Origin: Amycolatopsis aidingensis
GTDB taxonomy: Bacteria; Actinomycetota; Actinomycetes; Mycobacteriales; Pseudonocardiaceae
Assembly (NCBI RefSeq): GCF_018885265.1
Contig: NZ_CP076538.1
Location: 3,384,001 to 3,448,000, forward strand
Reading direction: 5' to 3'
Length of the DNA: 64,000 nt
Of the stretch, positions 8,918 to 19,700 are shown piece by piece (positions within the stretch are counted from its first letter, which is position 1; each line of letters opens with the position of its first letter). Under the pieces are notes generated by a model, which saw only the letters and a program-made list of their open reading frames with translations, was not told where the DNA came from and ran no database searches. The position numbers and the translations under genes are program-made.

Positions 8918-11391
8918 GTGTGTTGGATGGTGGGGTGGCGGTGCCGGTGTTGCGGCGGGAGTGGTCGGAGGAGGAGTCGGCGGTTCGGGCGTTGGCGAGG
9001 TTGTATGTGGCTGGTGTGCCGGTGGATTGGGCGGGTTTCTTTGCGGGGATGGGTGCGCGGGTGGTGGATCTGCCGACGTATGCGTTTCAGCATCAGCATT
9101 TCTGGCCTGCTTCTTCGGCACGCCCCGCCGACGCCACCGGACTCGGCCTGGACACCGCCGCGCACCCACTGCTGGGCGCCAGGACGGCCATCGCCGACTC
9201 CTCCGGAGTCCTGTTCACCGGACGGCTGTCCACCGCGACCCATCCCTGGCTGGCGGACCACCAGGTGGCGGGCAGCACCTTGCTGCCGGGCACGGCCCTG
9301 CTGGAACTGGCCCTGCGCGCCGGGGAGGAGGTCGGCTGCCGGCGGATCGCCGAGCTCACCCTGCTCACCCCGCTCCCGCTGGCGGGGCACGAGGCGGTGC
9401 ACGTCCAGGTCTGGGTCGGCGCCGAGGACGAACCCGGCAGCCGCCCGATCGGGATCCACACCCGCCCGGCCGATGAACCGGAGCGGGAGTGGACGCAGCA
9501 CGTCTCCGGGCGGCTGGCCACCGGTGAACGGCTCGCCGACTTCGGTCCCGGCGAATGGCCGCCTGCCGGGGCCACCGCACTGGACCTGACCGGACTCTAC
9601 GACCGCGCGGCCGTGGACGGCTTCGACTACGGCCCGGTGTTCCGCGGCCTGCGCGCCGCCTGGCAGCTCGGCACCGAGGTCTTCGCCGAGGTCGCGCTAC
9701 CGGACCAGGTGCGGGACGCCGAGACTTTCGGGCTGCACCCCGCGCTGCTGGACGCGGCCCTGCACGCCATGCCCTTCGCCTTCCCGGACGGCCCGGCCCG
9801 GCCCGGTCTGCCATTCCGGTGGGAAGGGGCCTCGCTGCACGCCGTCGGGGCGGCCGCACTGCGGGTGCGGATCACCCCGCGCGCCGAGGGCAAACTCGCG
9901 GTGACCGCGGTGGACCCCGAAGGCACCCCCGTGCTCTCGGTCGACTCCCTCACGCTACGTGCCCCGGCCGAGATGACCGCAACCGCAGGCAGGGCCGAAC
10001 CGCTGTTCACCGTGGCCTGGTCCCCGCTGCCACCGGCGAGCACCGCCGAACCCACCACGGCCGTGCTCGGCGACGGGCTGGACTCGGTCCCCGACCCGGT
10101 GCCGGACCTGGTGCTGCTCGACCTGACCGGCGCCGAGGCCGAGGAGGTGGTGCCGGTCACGCACCAGCAGACCGCCAGGGTCCTCGGCCTGGCGCAACAG
10201 TGGCTGGACGAGGAGCGGTTCGCGCATTCCCGGCTGGTTGTGGTGACCCGCGGCGCACTGGACGGCGCCGACCCTGCGGCGGCCGCGGTGGGCGGGTTGC
10301 TGCGTTCCGCGGCCGCCGAGCACCCTGGCCGGTTCGTGCTGCTGGACACCGCGTCCGCGGACGATATCGCGCTCGCGTTACCGCAGCTGGCAAGCACGGA
10401 CGAGCCGCAGCTTGCCGTCCGGGACGGCGAGGTATGCGCTGGAAGGCTACGCCGGACCCTGCCGGACCCTGGGCCCGCCTGGGACCCCGAAGGCGTGGTG
10501 CTGCTGACCGGCGGAACCGGCGGAGTGGGCAGGGAACTCGCCCGGCACCTGGCACAGCAGGGTTTCCGGCACCTGGTACTGGCCGGTCGCCGTGGTCCTG
10601 CCGCCGAGGGCGCGCGGGACCTGATCCGGGAACTCGCCGACCTGGGAGCCGAGGCGCGGCTGGTCGCCTGCGACCTCGGTGACCGCACCGCGGTACACGA
10701 GCTGGTCGAGCAGGCCGGTGTCGAACGCCCGCTGACCGCGGTGGTGCACGCCGCCGGGGTGACCGACGACGGGGTGCTGGCGTTCCAGAGTCCCGAACGC
10801 CTCAGCACCGTACTCGGCCCCAAGGCCGATGGTGCTTGGTATTTGCATGAGGCGACTCGGGGTGTGTCGTTGGCGGGGTTTGTGTTGTTTTCTTCTGCGG
10901 CGGGTGTTTTTGGTACTGCTGGGCAGGGGAATTATGCGGCTGCGAATGCGTTTTTGGATGGTCTTGCGGGGTTGCGGCGTGCGGAGGGGCTGCCGGGGTT
11001 GTCCCTGGCCTGGGGAGCATGGGCAACCGGCATGGCGGCCGGAATGGCCGATGTGGATCGAGAGCGGATGGCACGCACCGGGTTCCGGCCGCTGGAGATC
11101 GCGGAAGGCCTCGCGCTGTTCGACCGGGCAACCGGCACGGATGCCACCTGCCTGGTGACCACCCGCTGGATACCCGCGCCCTGCGTGAGATTCCTGAGGT
11201 GCCGCCATTGCTGCGGGAACTGGCGGGAGTTCAGCGGCGAGCCGCCGGGCGGAACTCCGGTGCGGCTGGGGATTTGGTGGGGTTGTTGCGTGGGTTGCCG
11301 GTGGGGGAGCGGTTTGGGGTGTTGTTGGATGTGGTGTGTGGTCGGGTGGGGTCGGTGTTGGGGTATGGGGATGGGTTTGTGGTGGGGGTGA
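8548..11391 (+). CDS. PKS A fragment 2: rest of AT1, DH1 and KR1
   Basis: Continuation of PKS A in the next frame. It is meaningful to about 11165; the last 75 residues before its stop are out of frame. Rest of AT1 holds [12 protein letters not shown] (malonyl signature). DH1 has the HxxxGxxxxP motif [10 protein letters not shown] and the second motif LLDAALH. KR1 has TGGTGGVG for NADPH, TDD in place of the B-type LDD, and FSSAAG plus GQGNYAAAN for catalysis. A base is missing near 11166: adding one C after CGC restores the expected [19 protein letters not shown] that leads into ACP1. This open frame is not an independent gene. Confidence 0.8.
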   Translation: MWVAAVNGPGSVVLSGERGAVYGVVEVLAGLGYQTRELVVSHAFHSGLMEPMVGEFARAIGGISPGVGEVPVVAAADVGEGFGSVGYWVRQVREPVRFGDAVVRLSELGVSRFLELGPDGSLCGVLDGGVAVPVLRREWSEEESAVRALARLYVAGVPVDWAGFFAGMGARVVDLPTYAFQHQHFWPASSARPADATGLGLDTAAHPLLGARTAIADSSGVLFTGRLSTATHPWLADHQVAGSTLLPGTALLELALRAGEEVGCRRIAELTLLTPLPLAGHEAVHVQVWVGAEDEPGSRPIGIHTRPADEPEREWTQHVSGRLATGERLADFGPGEWPPAGATALDLTGLYDRAAVDGFDYGPVFRGLRAAWQLGTEVFAEVALPDQVRDAETFGLHPALLDAALHAMPFAFPDGPARPGLPFRWEGASLHAVGAAALRVRITPRAEGKLAVTAVDPEGTPVLSVDSLTLRAPAEMTATAGRAEPLFTVAWSPLPPASTAEPTTAVLGDGLDSVPDPVPDLVLLDLTGAEAEEVVPVTHQQTARVLGLAQQWLDEERFAHSRLVVVTRGALDGADPAAAAVGGLLRSAAAEHPGRFVLLDTASADDIALALPQLASTDEPQLAVRDGEVCAGRLRRTLPDPGPAWDPEGVVLLTGGTGGVGRELARHLAQQGFRHLVLAGRRGPAAEGARDLIRELADLGAEARLVACDLGDRTAVHELVEQAGVERPLTAVVHAAGVTDDGVLAFQSPERLSTVLGPKADGAWYLHEATRGVSLAGFVLFSSAAGVFGTAGQGNYAAANAFLDGLAGLRRAEGLPGLSLAWGAWATGMAAGMADVDRERMARTGFRPLEIAEGLALFDRATGTDATCLVTTRWIPAPCVRFLRCRHCCGNWREFSGEPPGGTPVRLGIWWGCCVGCRWGSGLGCCWMWCVVGWGRCWGMGMGLWWG
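9067..9150 (+). repeat. Repeat block B, copy 1 (AT-DH linker)
   Basis: 84 bases coding [20 protein letters not shown] and the start of the DH linker, matching 14074-14157 with one C/T difference. Confidence 0.85.
10828..11024 (+). repeat. Repeat block C, copy 1 (KR1 catalytic part)
   Basis: 197 bases covering the KR Ser-Tyr region, identical by eye to 15898-16094. Sequence on both sides diverges at once and returns to C-ending codons. Confidence 0.9.
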
Positions 11392-11665
11392 TGTGTCGTT
11401 TCGGGAGTTGGGTTTTGATTCGTTGACGGCGGTGGAGTTGCGGAATGAGTTGGGTGTGGTGACGGGGTTGCGGTTGCCTGCGACGTTGGTTTTTGATTTT
11501 CCGTCGGTGGGTGGTTTGGTGGAGTTTTTGTTGGGTGAGTTGTTGGGTTCGGGTGGTGTGGTTGGTGGTTCGGTGGGTGTTGGTGGTGTGGTGGGGGATC
11601 CGGTTGTGGTGGTGGGGATGGGGTGTCGTTTTCCGGGTGGGGTGGCCTCCCCCGAGGACCTGTGG
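11257..11665 (+). repeat. Repeat block D, copy 1 (ACP1 to KS2 start)
   Basis: 409 bases spanning ACP1, the inter-module linker and the KS2 N terminus, identical by eye to 16340-16747 except for one G (five here at 11593-11597, four in copy 2). Confidence 0.9.
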
Positions 11666-11965
11666 AATCTCGTGCTCGACGAGACCGACGCGATCAGCGG
11701 CTTCCCCACCGACCGCGGCTGGGACCTGGACACCCTGTTCCACCCCGACCCCGAACACCCCGGCACCTCCTACACCCGTTCGGGCGGCTTCCTGCATGAC
11801 GCGGCCGGTTTCGATGCCGGGTTTTTCGGGATGTCGCCGCGGGAGGCGGTGGCTACGGATGCGCAGCAGCGGTTGTTGCTGGAGGTGTCCTGGGAGGCGC
11901 TGGAGCGGGCGGGGATTGATCCGCATGTGCTGCGGGGTTCGCCGACGGGGTGTTCGCGGGGGTGA
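11336..11965 (+). CDS. PKS A fragment 3: end of ACP1 and start of KS2
   Basis: Short open segment between two frame breaks. It contains the ACP1 phosphopantetheine site [13 protein letters not shown], an inter-module linker and the KS2 N terminus ([17 protein letters not shown] to the [18 protein letters not shown] region). Its upstream part, ACP1 helix 1 ([15 protein letters not shown]), is in another frame from about 11167 to 11384, ending in a run of five G where six are needed. The downstream break is the four-G run at 11947-11950. Not an independent gene. Confidence 0.75.
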   Translation: MWSGGVGVGVWGWVCGGGDVSFRELGFDSLTAVELRNELGVVTGLRLPATLVFDFPSVGGLVEFLLGELLGSGGVVGGSVGVGGVVGDPVVVVGMGCRFPGGVASPEDLWNLVLDETDAISGFPTDRGWDLDTLFHPDPEHPGTSYTRSGGFLHDAAGFDAGFFGMSPREAVATDAQQRLLLEVSWEALERAGIDPHVLRGSPTGCSRG

Positions 11966-11980
11966 TGTACAGCGACTACG
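11798..11980 (+). repeat. Repeat block E, copy 1 (KS2)
   Basis: 183 bases of KS2, identical by eye to 16850-17033 except for one G missing at 11947-11950. Confidence 0.9.
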
Positions 11981-14900
11981 GAACCATCGTCACCGACAAA
12001 GGCGCCGAGGGATACCACAGCACCGGCAGCGCGCCCAGCGTGATGTCCGGCCGAGTAGCCTACACGCTGGGGCTGGAAGGTCCCGCCGTCAGCGTGGACA
12101 CCGCCTGTTCCTCTTCCCTGGTGTCCCTGCATCTGGCCGCGCAGGCGTTGCGTTCGGGGGAGTGTTCGCTGGCGCTGGCGGGTGGGGTGACCGTGATGGC
12201 GACTCCGAGTACCTTTGTGGACTTTTCCCGCCAGGGTGGGTTGGCCCCGGATGGGCGGTGCAAGGCGTACTCGGATGCGGCGGATGGCACCGGCTGGTCC
12301 GAGGGGGTCGGGATGCTGGTGCTGGAGCGGTTGTCCGATGCGGAGCGCAACGGGCACCGGATCCTGGCCGTGGTGCGGGGGAGTGCGGTGAACCAGGACG
12401 GGGCGTCCAACGGCCTGACCGCGCCCAATGGCCCGTCGCAGCAGCGGGTGATCCGGCAGGCGCTGGCTTCGGCTGGGTTGTCAGTCTCGGATGTGGATGT
12501 GGTGGAGGGTCACGGGACTGGTACTTCGTTGGGGGATCCGATCGAGGTGCAGGCGGTGTTGGCGACGTATGGTCAGGATCGGGAGACGCCGCTGTTGTTG
12601 GGTTCGGTGAAGTCGAATCTTGGGCATACTCAGGCGGCTGCTGGGGTGGCTGGTGTGATCAAGATGGTGCAGGCGATGCGGCACGGCCGGCTTCCGAGGA
12701 CCTTGTATGCGGATGAGCCTTCTTCGCATGTGGACTGGTCGGCGGGGAAGGTGGAACTGCTGGCGCAGTCGGCCGACTGGCCGGAGACCGGTCACCCCCG
12801 GCGTGCCGGGGTGTCCTCCTTCGGGATCAGTGGCACCAACGCGCATGTGATTCTTGAGCAGCCGCAGGTGGCCGCCGAGGTGGAGGAAACAGGAACCGCT
12901 CCGGGGAGCCTGGTGCCTTGGGTGGTGTCGGCGAAGTCGGGGGTGGCGTTGTCGGCGCAGGTGGAGCGGCTTGTTGGTGGTGTGGGGGATGTGGTGGATG
13001 TGGGTTGGTCGTTGGTGTCGGGTCGGTCGGTGTTCGGGCATCGTGCGGTGTTGCTGGCTGGGGGTGGGGGCGGTCCGGTGGAGGTGGCTCGTGGGGTGGC
13101 GGGTACTGGCGGGACTGCGTTTGTGTTTTCGGGTCAGGGTTCGCAGTGGTTGGGTATGGGTCGGGGGTTGTATGGGCGGTTTCCGGTGTTTGCGGAGGCG
13201 TTTGATGCGGTGGTGGCGGAGTTGGGTGTTGGGGTGCGGGAGGTGGTGTGGGGTGAGGATGCGGGGGCTTTGGTGCGGACTGGGTTTGCGCAGCCTGCGT
13301 TGTTTGCGTTGGAGGTGGCGTTGTTTCGGTTGGTGGAGTCGTGGGGGGTGCGGCCGGATTATGTGGTGGGGCATTCGGTTGGTGAGTTGGCTGCGGCGTA
13401 TGTGGCTGGGGTGTTGTCGTTGCGGGATGCGTGTGTGGTGGTGGCGGCGCGGGCTCGGTTGATGGAGGGGTTGCGGTCGGGTGGGGTGATGGTGGCGGTG
13501 CGGGCTGGTGAGGGTGTGGTGGGTCCGTTGTTGGGGGAGGGGGTGTGGGTTGCGGCGGTGAATGGGCCGGGTTCGGTGGTGTTGTCGGGGGAGCGGGGGG
13601 CTGTGTATGGGGTGGTGGAGGTGTTGGCTGGGTTGGGTTATCAGACCCGGGAGTTGGTGGTGAGTCATGCTTTTCATTCGGGGTTGATGGAGCCGATGGT
13701 GGGGGAGTTCGCTCGGGCTATCGGGGGTATTTCGCCTGGTGTTGGGGAGGTTCCGGTGGTGGCTGCTGCTGATGTGGGTGAGGGGTTTGGGTCGGTGGGG
13801 TATTGGGTGCGGCAGGTGCGGGAGCCGGTGCGGTTTGGGGATGCGGTGGTGAGGTTGTCCGAGTTGGGGGTGTCGCGGTTTCTGGAACTCGGGCCGGATG
13901 GGTCGTTGTGTGCCGCCGTGCAGGAGTGCGCGCCTGAACTCGTTGCTGTGCCGGTGCTGCGTGCGGGGCGGCGGGACGAGGAGATGATGCTGCGAGCGCT
14001 CGGCGAGCTGTACGTGGCCGGCGTCCCGGTCGACTGGAAGGCGGCGTTCACCGGAACCGGAGCCGCCATTGTCGATCTGCCGACGTATGCGTTTCAGCAT
14101 CAGCATTTCTGGCCTGCTTCTTCGGCACGCCCTGCCGACGCCACCGGACTCGGCCTGTCCGGCACCGGCCATCCCCTGCTCGCCTGCGCGGTGGAACTCG
14201 CCGACGACACCGGCGTACTGCTCACCGGGCGACTGTCCCCGCATACCCACCCCTGGTTGGCAGAGCACACCGTTGGCGGGCAGATCCTGTTCCCCGGCGC
14301 CGGTTTCCTCGAACTGGCGATCCACGCCGGGGACCAGGTGGGTTGCGACCACGTGGCGGAGCTGACCCTGGCCGCGCCGCTGGTCCTGCCAGCGCAGGGC
14401 CCGGTCCAGGTCCAGGTGCGGGTGGGCCCGGCAGCGGAAGGTGGCAGCAGATCACTCACCATCCACGCCCGCCCGGAACACACCCCGGACGCCCCCTGGA
14501 CCCGGCACGCCAGCGGCCTCCTGGCCACCGCCGGGCCCTCCGCCGCCTCCTTCCCCGGCACGAACTGGCCACCGCCGGACGCCGAGCCGGTGGAAACCGA
14601 CGGGCTGTACGAGTGGTTCGCCCAGGCCGGCTACGGCTACGGGCCCAGTTTTCAGGGACTGCGCGCCGTATGGCGGCACGACGGCGAGGTACTGGCCGAG
14701 GTCGCGCTACCGGAAGGGGAGGCCGAGGGGTTCGGCCTGCACCCCGCGCTCCTGGACGCCGCCCTGCACGCACTGGCCGCCACCCGGCCCTGGACCGGGG
14801 AACAACGGCTGCCCTTCTCCTGGCAGGGCGTCACCCTGCACGCCTGCGCCGCGTCCCTGCTGCGGGTGCGGCTGACCGAGCGGGACGGCGACCGGGTGTC

Positions 14901-16509
14901 GATCACCGCCGCCGACCCGGCGGGGGAACCGGTCGTCACCATCGAGGCGCTCCGGCACCGGGCCGTGGACCGCGCGGAGCTAGCGGCGCCCGCCGACCCC
15001 GGGCGGGACGCGCTGTTCAGCCTCGGCTGGACCCCGGCACCCGAGCCCGACCCCGGATCGTCTGCCCCGGTGGCGGTGCTCGGCGACCACCCGCCGGCCT
15101 GGCAACTCCCACCGGACACCGTGCATGCCGCGGACCTGACCGAACTGGCCGAGCTGGCCGCCACCGGCGCCCTGCCCGGGGTGGTCCTCAGCCCGCTCCC
15201 CGGAGATCCCGCCGGGGAGGCACCAGCCGCCGGGGCACATCGGGCGAGCGCCGACCTGCTGGAGCTGGCCCAGCGATGGCTGGCCGAGGAATGCTTCGCC
15301 GATGCCCGCCTCGTCCTGGTGACCAGCGGCGCGGAGGACGGGAACGACCTGCCGGCTGCCGCGGCCTCCGGACTGCTGCGTACCGCGATCTCCGAGCATC
15401 CCGGCCGGTTCGGGCTGCTGGACCTGACGGCCGGGACCGACCTCGGCATCGCGCTGCCGCAGCTGACCGCAGGGACCGAACCGTGGATCGCGGTACGGGA
15501 CGGTCGGCCGTGCCTGCCCCGGTTGCGGCGTGCCCCAGCCGCGGGCGAGGCCACCACCTGGGACCGCGAGGGCACCGTCCTGATCACCGGCGGTACCGGC
15601 GGCCTCGGCCGCCTGCTGGCCCGCCACCTCGCGTCCCACGGCTTCCGGCGCCTGCTGCTGACCAGCCGCCGCGGCCCGGATGCCGAGGGCGCCACGGAAC
15701 TGGCCGCCGAACTGCGAGCGCATGGCGCCGAGACCACGATCCTGGCCTGTGACCTGACCGACCGGGACGCCGTCGAACGCCTCGTCGCCGGGGCACCCGC
15801 GCTGACCGCGGTGGTGCACGCCGCCGGGGTGACCGCCGACGGGGTGCTGGCCTCGCTGGCCCCGGACCGCCTCCATCCCGTGCTCGCGCCGAAGGTGGAT
15901 GGTGCTTGGTATTTGCATGAGGCGACTCGGGGTGTGTCGTTGGCGGGGTTTGTGTTGTTTTCTTCTGCGGCGGGTGTTTTTGGTACTGCTGGGCAGGGGA
16001 ATTATGCGGCTGCGAATGCGTTTTTGGATGGTCTTGCGGGGTTGCGGCGTGCGGAGGGGCTGCCGGGGTTGTCCCTGGCCTGGGGAGCATGGGCCAGCAG
16101 GGAAGGCCTCACCGGCGGACTGTCCGATGCGGACTGGGAGCGGATGGCGCGGGCCGGTCTGCGCCCGCTGCCGGTGGAACGGGGACTGGAACTTTTCGAC
16201 ACCGCCATCCACACCGACCGGGCCGCCGCGACGCTGGTGGCCACCCCGCTCGACCTGTCGGCGCTCCGCGAACGCCCGGAGATCCTTCCACTGCTGCGCG
16301 GCCTGACCGGGCCGCGGCGCCGGGTGGCGGCGGGGGAGACCGGTGCGGCTGGGGATTTGGTGGGGTTGTTGCGTGGGTTGCCGGTGGGGGAGCGGTTTGG
16401 GGTGTTGTTGGATGTGGTGTGTGGTCGGGTGGGGTCGGTGTTGGGGTATGGGGATGGGTTTGTGGTGGGGGTGATGTGTCGTTTCGGGAGTTGGGTTTTG
16501 ATTCGTTGA
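11950..16509 (+). CDS. PKS A fragment 4: most of KS2, AT2, DH2, KR2 and start of ACP2
   Basis: Continuation of PKS A. It starts inside KS2 ([10 protein letters not shown]) and carries the KS Cys (DTACSSS), EGHGTGT and KSNLGH; an intact malonyl-type AT2 (GHSVGEL, SHAFHS); DH2 with [10 protein letters not shown] and LLDAALH; KR2 with [14 protein letters not shown] and GQGNYAAAN. The frame ends in ACP2 just after GYGDGFVVG, at the same five-G run (16467-16471) that breaks ACP1. Not an independent gene: both ends lie inside domains. Confidence 0.82.
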   Translation: MFAGVMYSDYGTIVTDKGAEGYHSTGSAPSVMSGRVAYTLGLEGPAVSVDTACSSSLVSLHLAAQALRSGECSLALAGGVTVMATPSTFVDFSRQGGLAPDGRCKAYSDAADGTGWSEGVGMLVLERLSDAERNGHRILAVVRGSAVNQDGASNGLTAPNGPSQQRVIRQALASAGLSVSDVDVVEGHGTGTSLGDPIEVQAVLATYGQDRETPLLLGSVKSNLGHTQAAAGVAGVIKMVQAMRHGRLPRTLYADEPSSHVDWSAGKVELLAQSADWPETGHPRRAGVSSFGISGTNAHVILEQPQVAAEVEETGTAPGSLVPWVVSAKSGVALSAQVERLVGGVGDVVDVGWSLVSGRSVFGHRAVLLAGGGGGPVEVARGVAGTGGTAFVFSGQGSQWLGMGRGLYGRFPVFAEAFDAVVAELGVGVREVVWGEDAGALVRTGFAQPALFALEVALFRLVESWGVRPDYVVGHSVGELAAAYVAGVLSLRDACVVVAARARLMEGLRSGGVMVAVRAGEGVVGPLLGEGVWVAAVNGPGSVVLSGERGAVYGVVEVLAGLGYQTRELVVSHAFHSGLMEPMVGEFARAIGGISPGVGEVPVVAAADVGEGFGSVGYWVRQVREPVRFGDAVVRLSELGVSRFLELGPDGSLCAAVQECAPELVAVPVLRAGRRDEEMMLRALGELYVAGVPVDWKAAFTGTGAAIVDLPTYAFQHQHFWPASSARPADATGLGLSGTGHPLLACAVELADDTGVLLTGRLSPHTHPWLAEHTVGGQILFPGAGFLELAIHAGDQVGCDHVAELTLAAPLVLPAQGPVQVQVRVGPAAEGGSRSLTIHARPEHTPDAPWTRHASGLLATAGPSAASFPGTNWPPPDAEPVETDGLYEWFAQAGYGYGPSFQGLRAVWRHDGEVLAEVALPEGEAEGFGLHPALLDAALHALAATRPWTGEQRLPFSWQGVTLHACAASLLRVRLTERDGDRVSITAADPAGEPVVTIEALRHRAVDRAELAAPADPGRDALFSLGWTPAPEPDPGSSAPVAVLGDHPPAWQLPPDTVHAADLTELAELAATGALPGVVLSPLPGDPAGEAPAAGAHRASADLLELAQRWLAEECFADARLVLVTSGAEDGNDLPAAAASGLLRTAISEHPGRFGLLDLTAGTDLGIALPQLTAGTEPWIAVRDGRPCLPRLRRAPAAGEATTWDREGTVLITGGTGGLGRLLARHLASHGFRRLLLTSRRGPDAEGATELAAELRAHGAETTILACDLTDRDAVERLVAGAPALTAVVHAAGVTADGVLASLAPDRLHPVLAPKVDGAWYLHEATRGVSLAGFVLFSSAAGVFGTAGQGNYAAANAFLDGLAGLRRAEGLPGLSLAWGAWASREGLTGGLSDADWERMARAGLRPLPVERGLELFDTAIHTDRAAATLVATPLDLSALRERPEILPLLRGLTGPRRRVAAGETGAAGDLVGLLRGLPVGERFGVLLDVVCGRVGSVLGYGDGFVVGVMCRFGSWVLIR
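13117..13912 (+). repeat. Repeat block A, copy 2 (AT2)
   Basis: 796-base partner of 8123-8917. Its reading frame is intact, and it shows that the G run at 13539-13543 should hold five G. Confidence 0.9.
14074..14157 (+). repeat. Repeat block B, copy 2 (AT-DH linker)
   Basis: Partner of 9067-9150. The DNA between blocks A and B (13913-14073) differs from module 1, so identity is patchy, not continuous. Confidence 0.85.
15898..16094 (+). repeat. Repeat block C, copy 2 (KR2 catalytic part)
   Basis: Partner of 10828-11024. Confidence 0.9.
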
Positions 16510-16747
16510 CGGCGGTGGAGTTGCGGAATGAGTTGGGTGTGGTGACGGGGTTGCGGTTGCCTGCGACGTTGGTTTTTGATTTTCCGTCGGTGGGTGGTTT
16601 GGTGGAGTTTTTGTTGGGTGAGTTGTTGGGTTCGGGTGGTGTGGTTGGTGGTTCGGTGGGTGTTGGTGGTGTGGTGGGGATCCGGTTGTGGTGGTGGGGA
16701 TGGGGTGTCGTTTTCCGGGTGGGGTGGCCTCCCCCGAGGACCTGTGG
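16340..16747 (+). repeat. Repeat block D, copy 2 (ACP2 to KS3 start)
   Basis: Partner of 11257-11665. Both copies share the five-G run that breaks the ACP frame. Confidence 0.9.
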
Positions 16748-19700
16748 CGGCTGGTTACCGAGGGCGTGGACGCCATCGGCGAGTTCCCCACCGACCGCGG
16801 CTGGGACATCGCCGGCCGTACCGCCACCTCCTCCGGAGGGTTCCTCCCCGACGCGGCCGGTTTCGATGCCGGGTTTTTCGGGATGTCGCCGCGGGAGGCG
16901 GTGGCTACGGATGCGCAGCAGCGGTTGTTGCTGGAGGTGTCCTGGGAGGCGCTGGAGCGGGCGGGGATTGATCCGCATGTGCTGCGGGGTTCGCCGACGG
17001 GGGTGTTCGCGGGGGTGATGTACAGCGACTACGCCACCCTGCTCGGCGCGGAGTTCGAGGGACACCAGGGCACCGGAAGCGCGCCCAGCGTGGCTTCCGG
17101 CAGGGTGGCCTACACGCTGGGCATGGAGGGCCCCGCCGTCAGCGTGGACACCGCCTGCTCCTCCTCGCTGGTGGCGCTGCACTGGGCCGCGCAGGCACTG
17201 CGCTCGGGGGAGTGCTCCCTGGCACTGGCCGGCGGGGTCACGGTGATGGCAACCCCGGGCACCTTCGTGGAGTTCACCAGACAAGGCGGCCTGGCCCCGG
17301 ACGGCCGCTGCAAGGCCTACTCCGACGCGGCCGACGGGGTCGCCTGGTCCGAGGGCGTCGGCATGCTGGTACTGGAACGGCTGTCCGACGCGGAGCGCAA
17401 CGGGCACCAGGTGCTGGCGGTGGTGCGGGGCAGCGCGGTCAACTCCGACGGTGCCTCGCACGGGCTGACCGCACCCAACGGGCCCTCCCAGCAACGGGTG
17501 ATCCGGCAGGCCCTGGCCTCGGCCGGACTGGCCGCCACGGACGTCGATTTGGTTGAAGGGCACGGCACCGGGACGCCCCTCGGGGACCCGATCGAGGCGC
17601 AGGCCCTGCTGGCAACCTACGGCCAGGACCGGGACACCCCGCTGCTGCTCGGCTCGGTCAAGTCGAACCTCGGCCATACCCAGGCCGCGGCCGGGGTGGC
17701 TGGTGTGATCAAGACAGTGCAGGCCATGCGGCACGGGATAGCCCCGCGCACGCTGCACGCCGATGCGCCCTCGTCCCAGGTGGACTGGACCGCGGGGAAG
17801 GTGGAACTGCTGGCGCAGCCCGCCGACTGGCCGGAGACCGGCCATCCGCGCCGGGCCGGGGTGTCCTCCTTCGGCATCAGCGGCACCAACGCCCACGTCA
17901 TCCTGGAACAGGCAGGCAGGCCGGACGACCCCGGCCAGGACGATCCAGCCGCGCAACCGCGGCTGCTGCCGTGGGTGCTCTCCGGCCGGACCGAAGGTGC
18001 CCTGCGCGCCCAGGCCACCAACCTCATCGCCGCCGCAAGGGAACACCCGGAATGGACCCCGGCCGGGATCGGGCGCACCCTGCTGGGCCGCACCGGGTTC
18101 GAGCACCGGGCGGTGGTGCTCGGCGCCGCGCGCGAGCGGCTGCTGGGCGCGGCCGCCACCATCGGCACCGGCAACCCCGGGGCCGGGGTGGTCGAGGGCA
18201 CCGCCGACCTCACCGAGGTCAAGGTGGTGTTCGTCTTCCCGGGCCAGGGCGCCCAGTGGGCCGGGATGGGCGCACAACTGCTGGCCGAGTCCCCGGTTTT
18301 CGCCCAGCGGCTCGCCGAATGCGAGCGGGCACTGGCCCCCTGGCTGGACTTCTCGCCCACCGCGGTACTGCGCGGGGCCGAGGGCGCTCCGGGCCTGGAC
18401 CGGGTCGAGGTGGTGCAACCGGTGTCCTTCGCCGTGATGGTCTCGCTGGCCGGGCTGTGGCGTTCCTGCGGGGTGCGGCCGGACGCGGTGCTCGGCCACT
18501 CGCAGGGCGAGATCGCCGCCGCCGTGGTGGCCGGTGCACTGTCTATCGAGGACGGAGCAAGGGTGGTCGCGGTGCGCAGCCGCGCCATCGCGCGCGGGCT
18601 GGCCGGTTCCGGCGGGATGCTGTCCATCGCGTTGCCTGCCGAGGAGGTCGCCGCCCGCCTGCCGGAAGGGGACCGGGTGTCGATCGCGGCGGTGAACGCA
18701 CCCGGTTCGGTCGTCGTCTCCGGTGCCGAGGACGCGCTCGACGAGCTGGCCGCCGCCCTGACCGGCGAAGGGGTACGGACGAGGCGGATCGCGGTGGACT
18801 ACGCCTCACACTCCGCCGAGGTCGAACAGCTGCGGGACACCCTCCCCGGCGAGCTGGCCGGAATCGAGCCACGACGGGCGCAGGTGCCGTTCCACTCCAC
18901 CGTGACCGGGCGATGGCTGGAGGGCCCCGAGGTGGACGCCGGGTACTGGTACCGGAACCTGCGGCACACCGTGGGCTTCGAACCCGCGGTTCGCACCCTG
19001 CTCGACCAGCGGTACCGGATGTTCGTCGAGGTCAGCCCGCATCCGGTGCTCACCCCCGGCATCCAGGAGACCATCGAGGCCACCGGCGTACCGGCCGCCA
19101 CCGGCGCCACCCTGCGGCGCGAGGACGGCGGGCTGGACCGGTGGCTGACCTCGCTGGCCGAGCTGTACGTGCGCGGCCTGCCGGTGGACTGGTCCGCCTG
19201 CTTCGCCGATACCGCCACCCGCCGGGTGGACCTGCCCACCTACCCCTTCCAGCACGAGCGGTACTGGCCGGAACCCCCGCCGCATCCGGCGGCGGACGCG
19301 GCCGGGGACGAGGAGGGGTTCTGGTCCCAGCTGCGGCAACAGGACCTCGGATCGCTGGCCGCCCGCATCGGGGTGGACGAGGAATCCCTTGGCACCGTGC
19401 TGCCGGCACTGGACGCCTGGCGCACCGCCCACCGCCAGGACTCCGCAGTGGAGAGCTGGCGCTACCGGGTGGCCTGGCGCCCGGTCTCCGGCGGCACCGC
19501 CCCGGTGCTCACCGGAACCTGGCTGCTGGTCACCACCGAGGGAGTCCAGGACACCGCCGTGCACCAGGCGCTCACCACGCACGGGGCCGAGGTGCACCGG
19601 GTCACCCTGGACGCCACCCGACCCGACCGGGACACCGTGGCCGCCCGGCTGGGCCGGCCGGGCGAGCTCGCCGGGGTGGTCTCGCTGCTGGCCATGGCGG

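Larger units (their letters stand above)
6582..11530 (+). other. Module 1 of the window: KS-AT(malonyl)-DH-KR(B)-ACP
   Basis: Approximate domains: KS 6582-7815, AT 8124-9110, DH 9160-9960, KR 10000-11090, ACP 11260-11530. KS, DH and KR active-site motifs are all present. AT carries HAFH, the malonyl-CoA signature. KR reads [11 protein letters not shown], a B-type pattern with Thr for Leu. Expected outcome is extension by an unsubstituted C2 unit left as a trans double bond. Three frame breaks fall inside this module or at its end. Confidence 0.85.
11600..16610 (+). other. Module 2 of the window: KS-AT(malonyl)-DH-KR-ACP
   Basis: Approximate domains: KS 11600-12870, AT 13117-14110, DH 14165-14960, KR 15000-16130, ACP 16335-16610. 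AT2 is almost base-for-base AT1. DH motifs [10 protein letters not shown] and LLDAALH are intact. KR reads [11 protein letters not shown], keeping only the last Asp of the LDD motif, with Ser and Tyr intact and no A-type Trp. Predicted product is a second double bond, conjugated with that of module 1. Confidence 0.85.

Noticed and set aside
12481..14352. Long minus-strand frame rich in His, Pro, Thr and Arg
   Set aside because: It is the mirror of the G/T-rich coding blocks in KS2-AT2; low-complexity composition follows from the codons on the other strand.
8123..16747. Repeated blocks considered as insertion elements or a CRISPR-like array
   Set aside because: They lie within coding domains at homologous positions, keep the PKS protein sequence, have no terminal inverted repeats and no spacer pattern.
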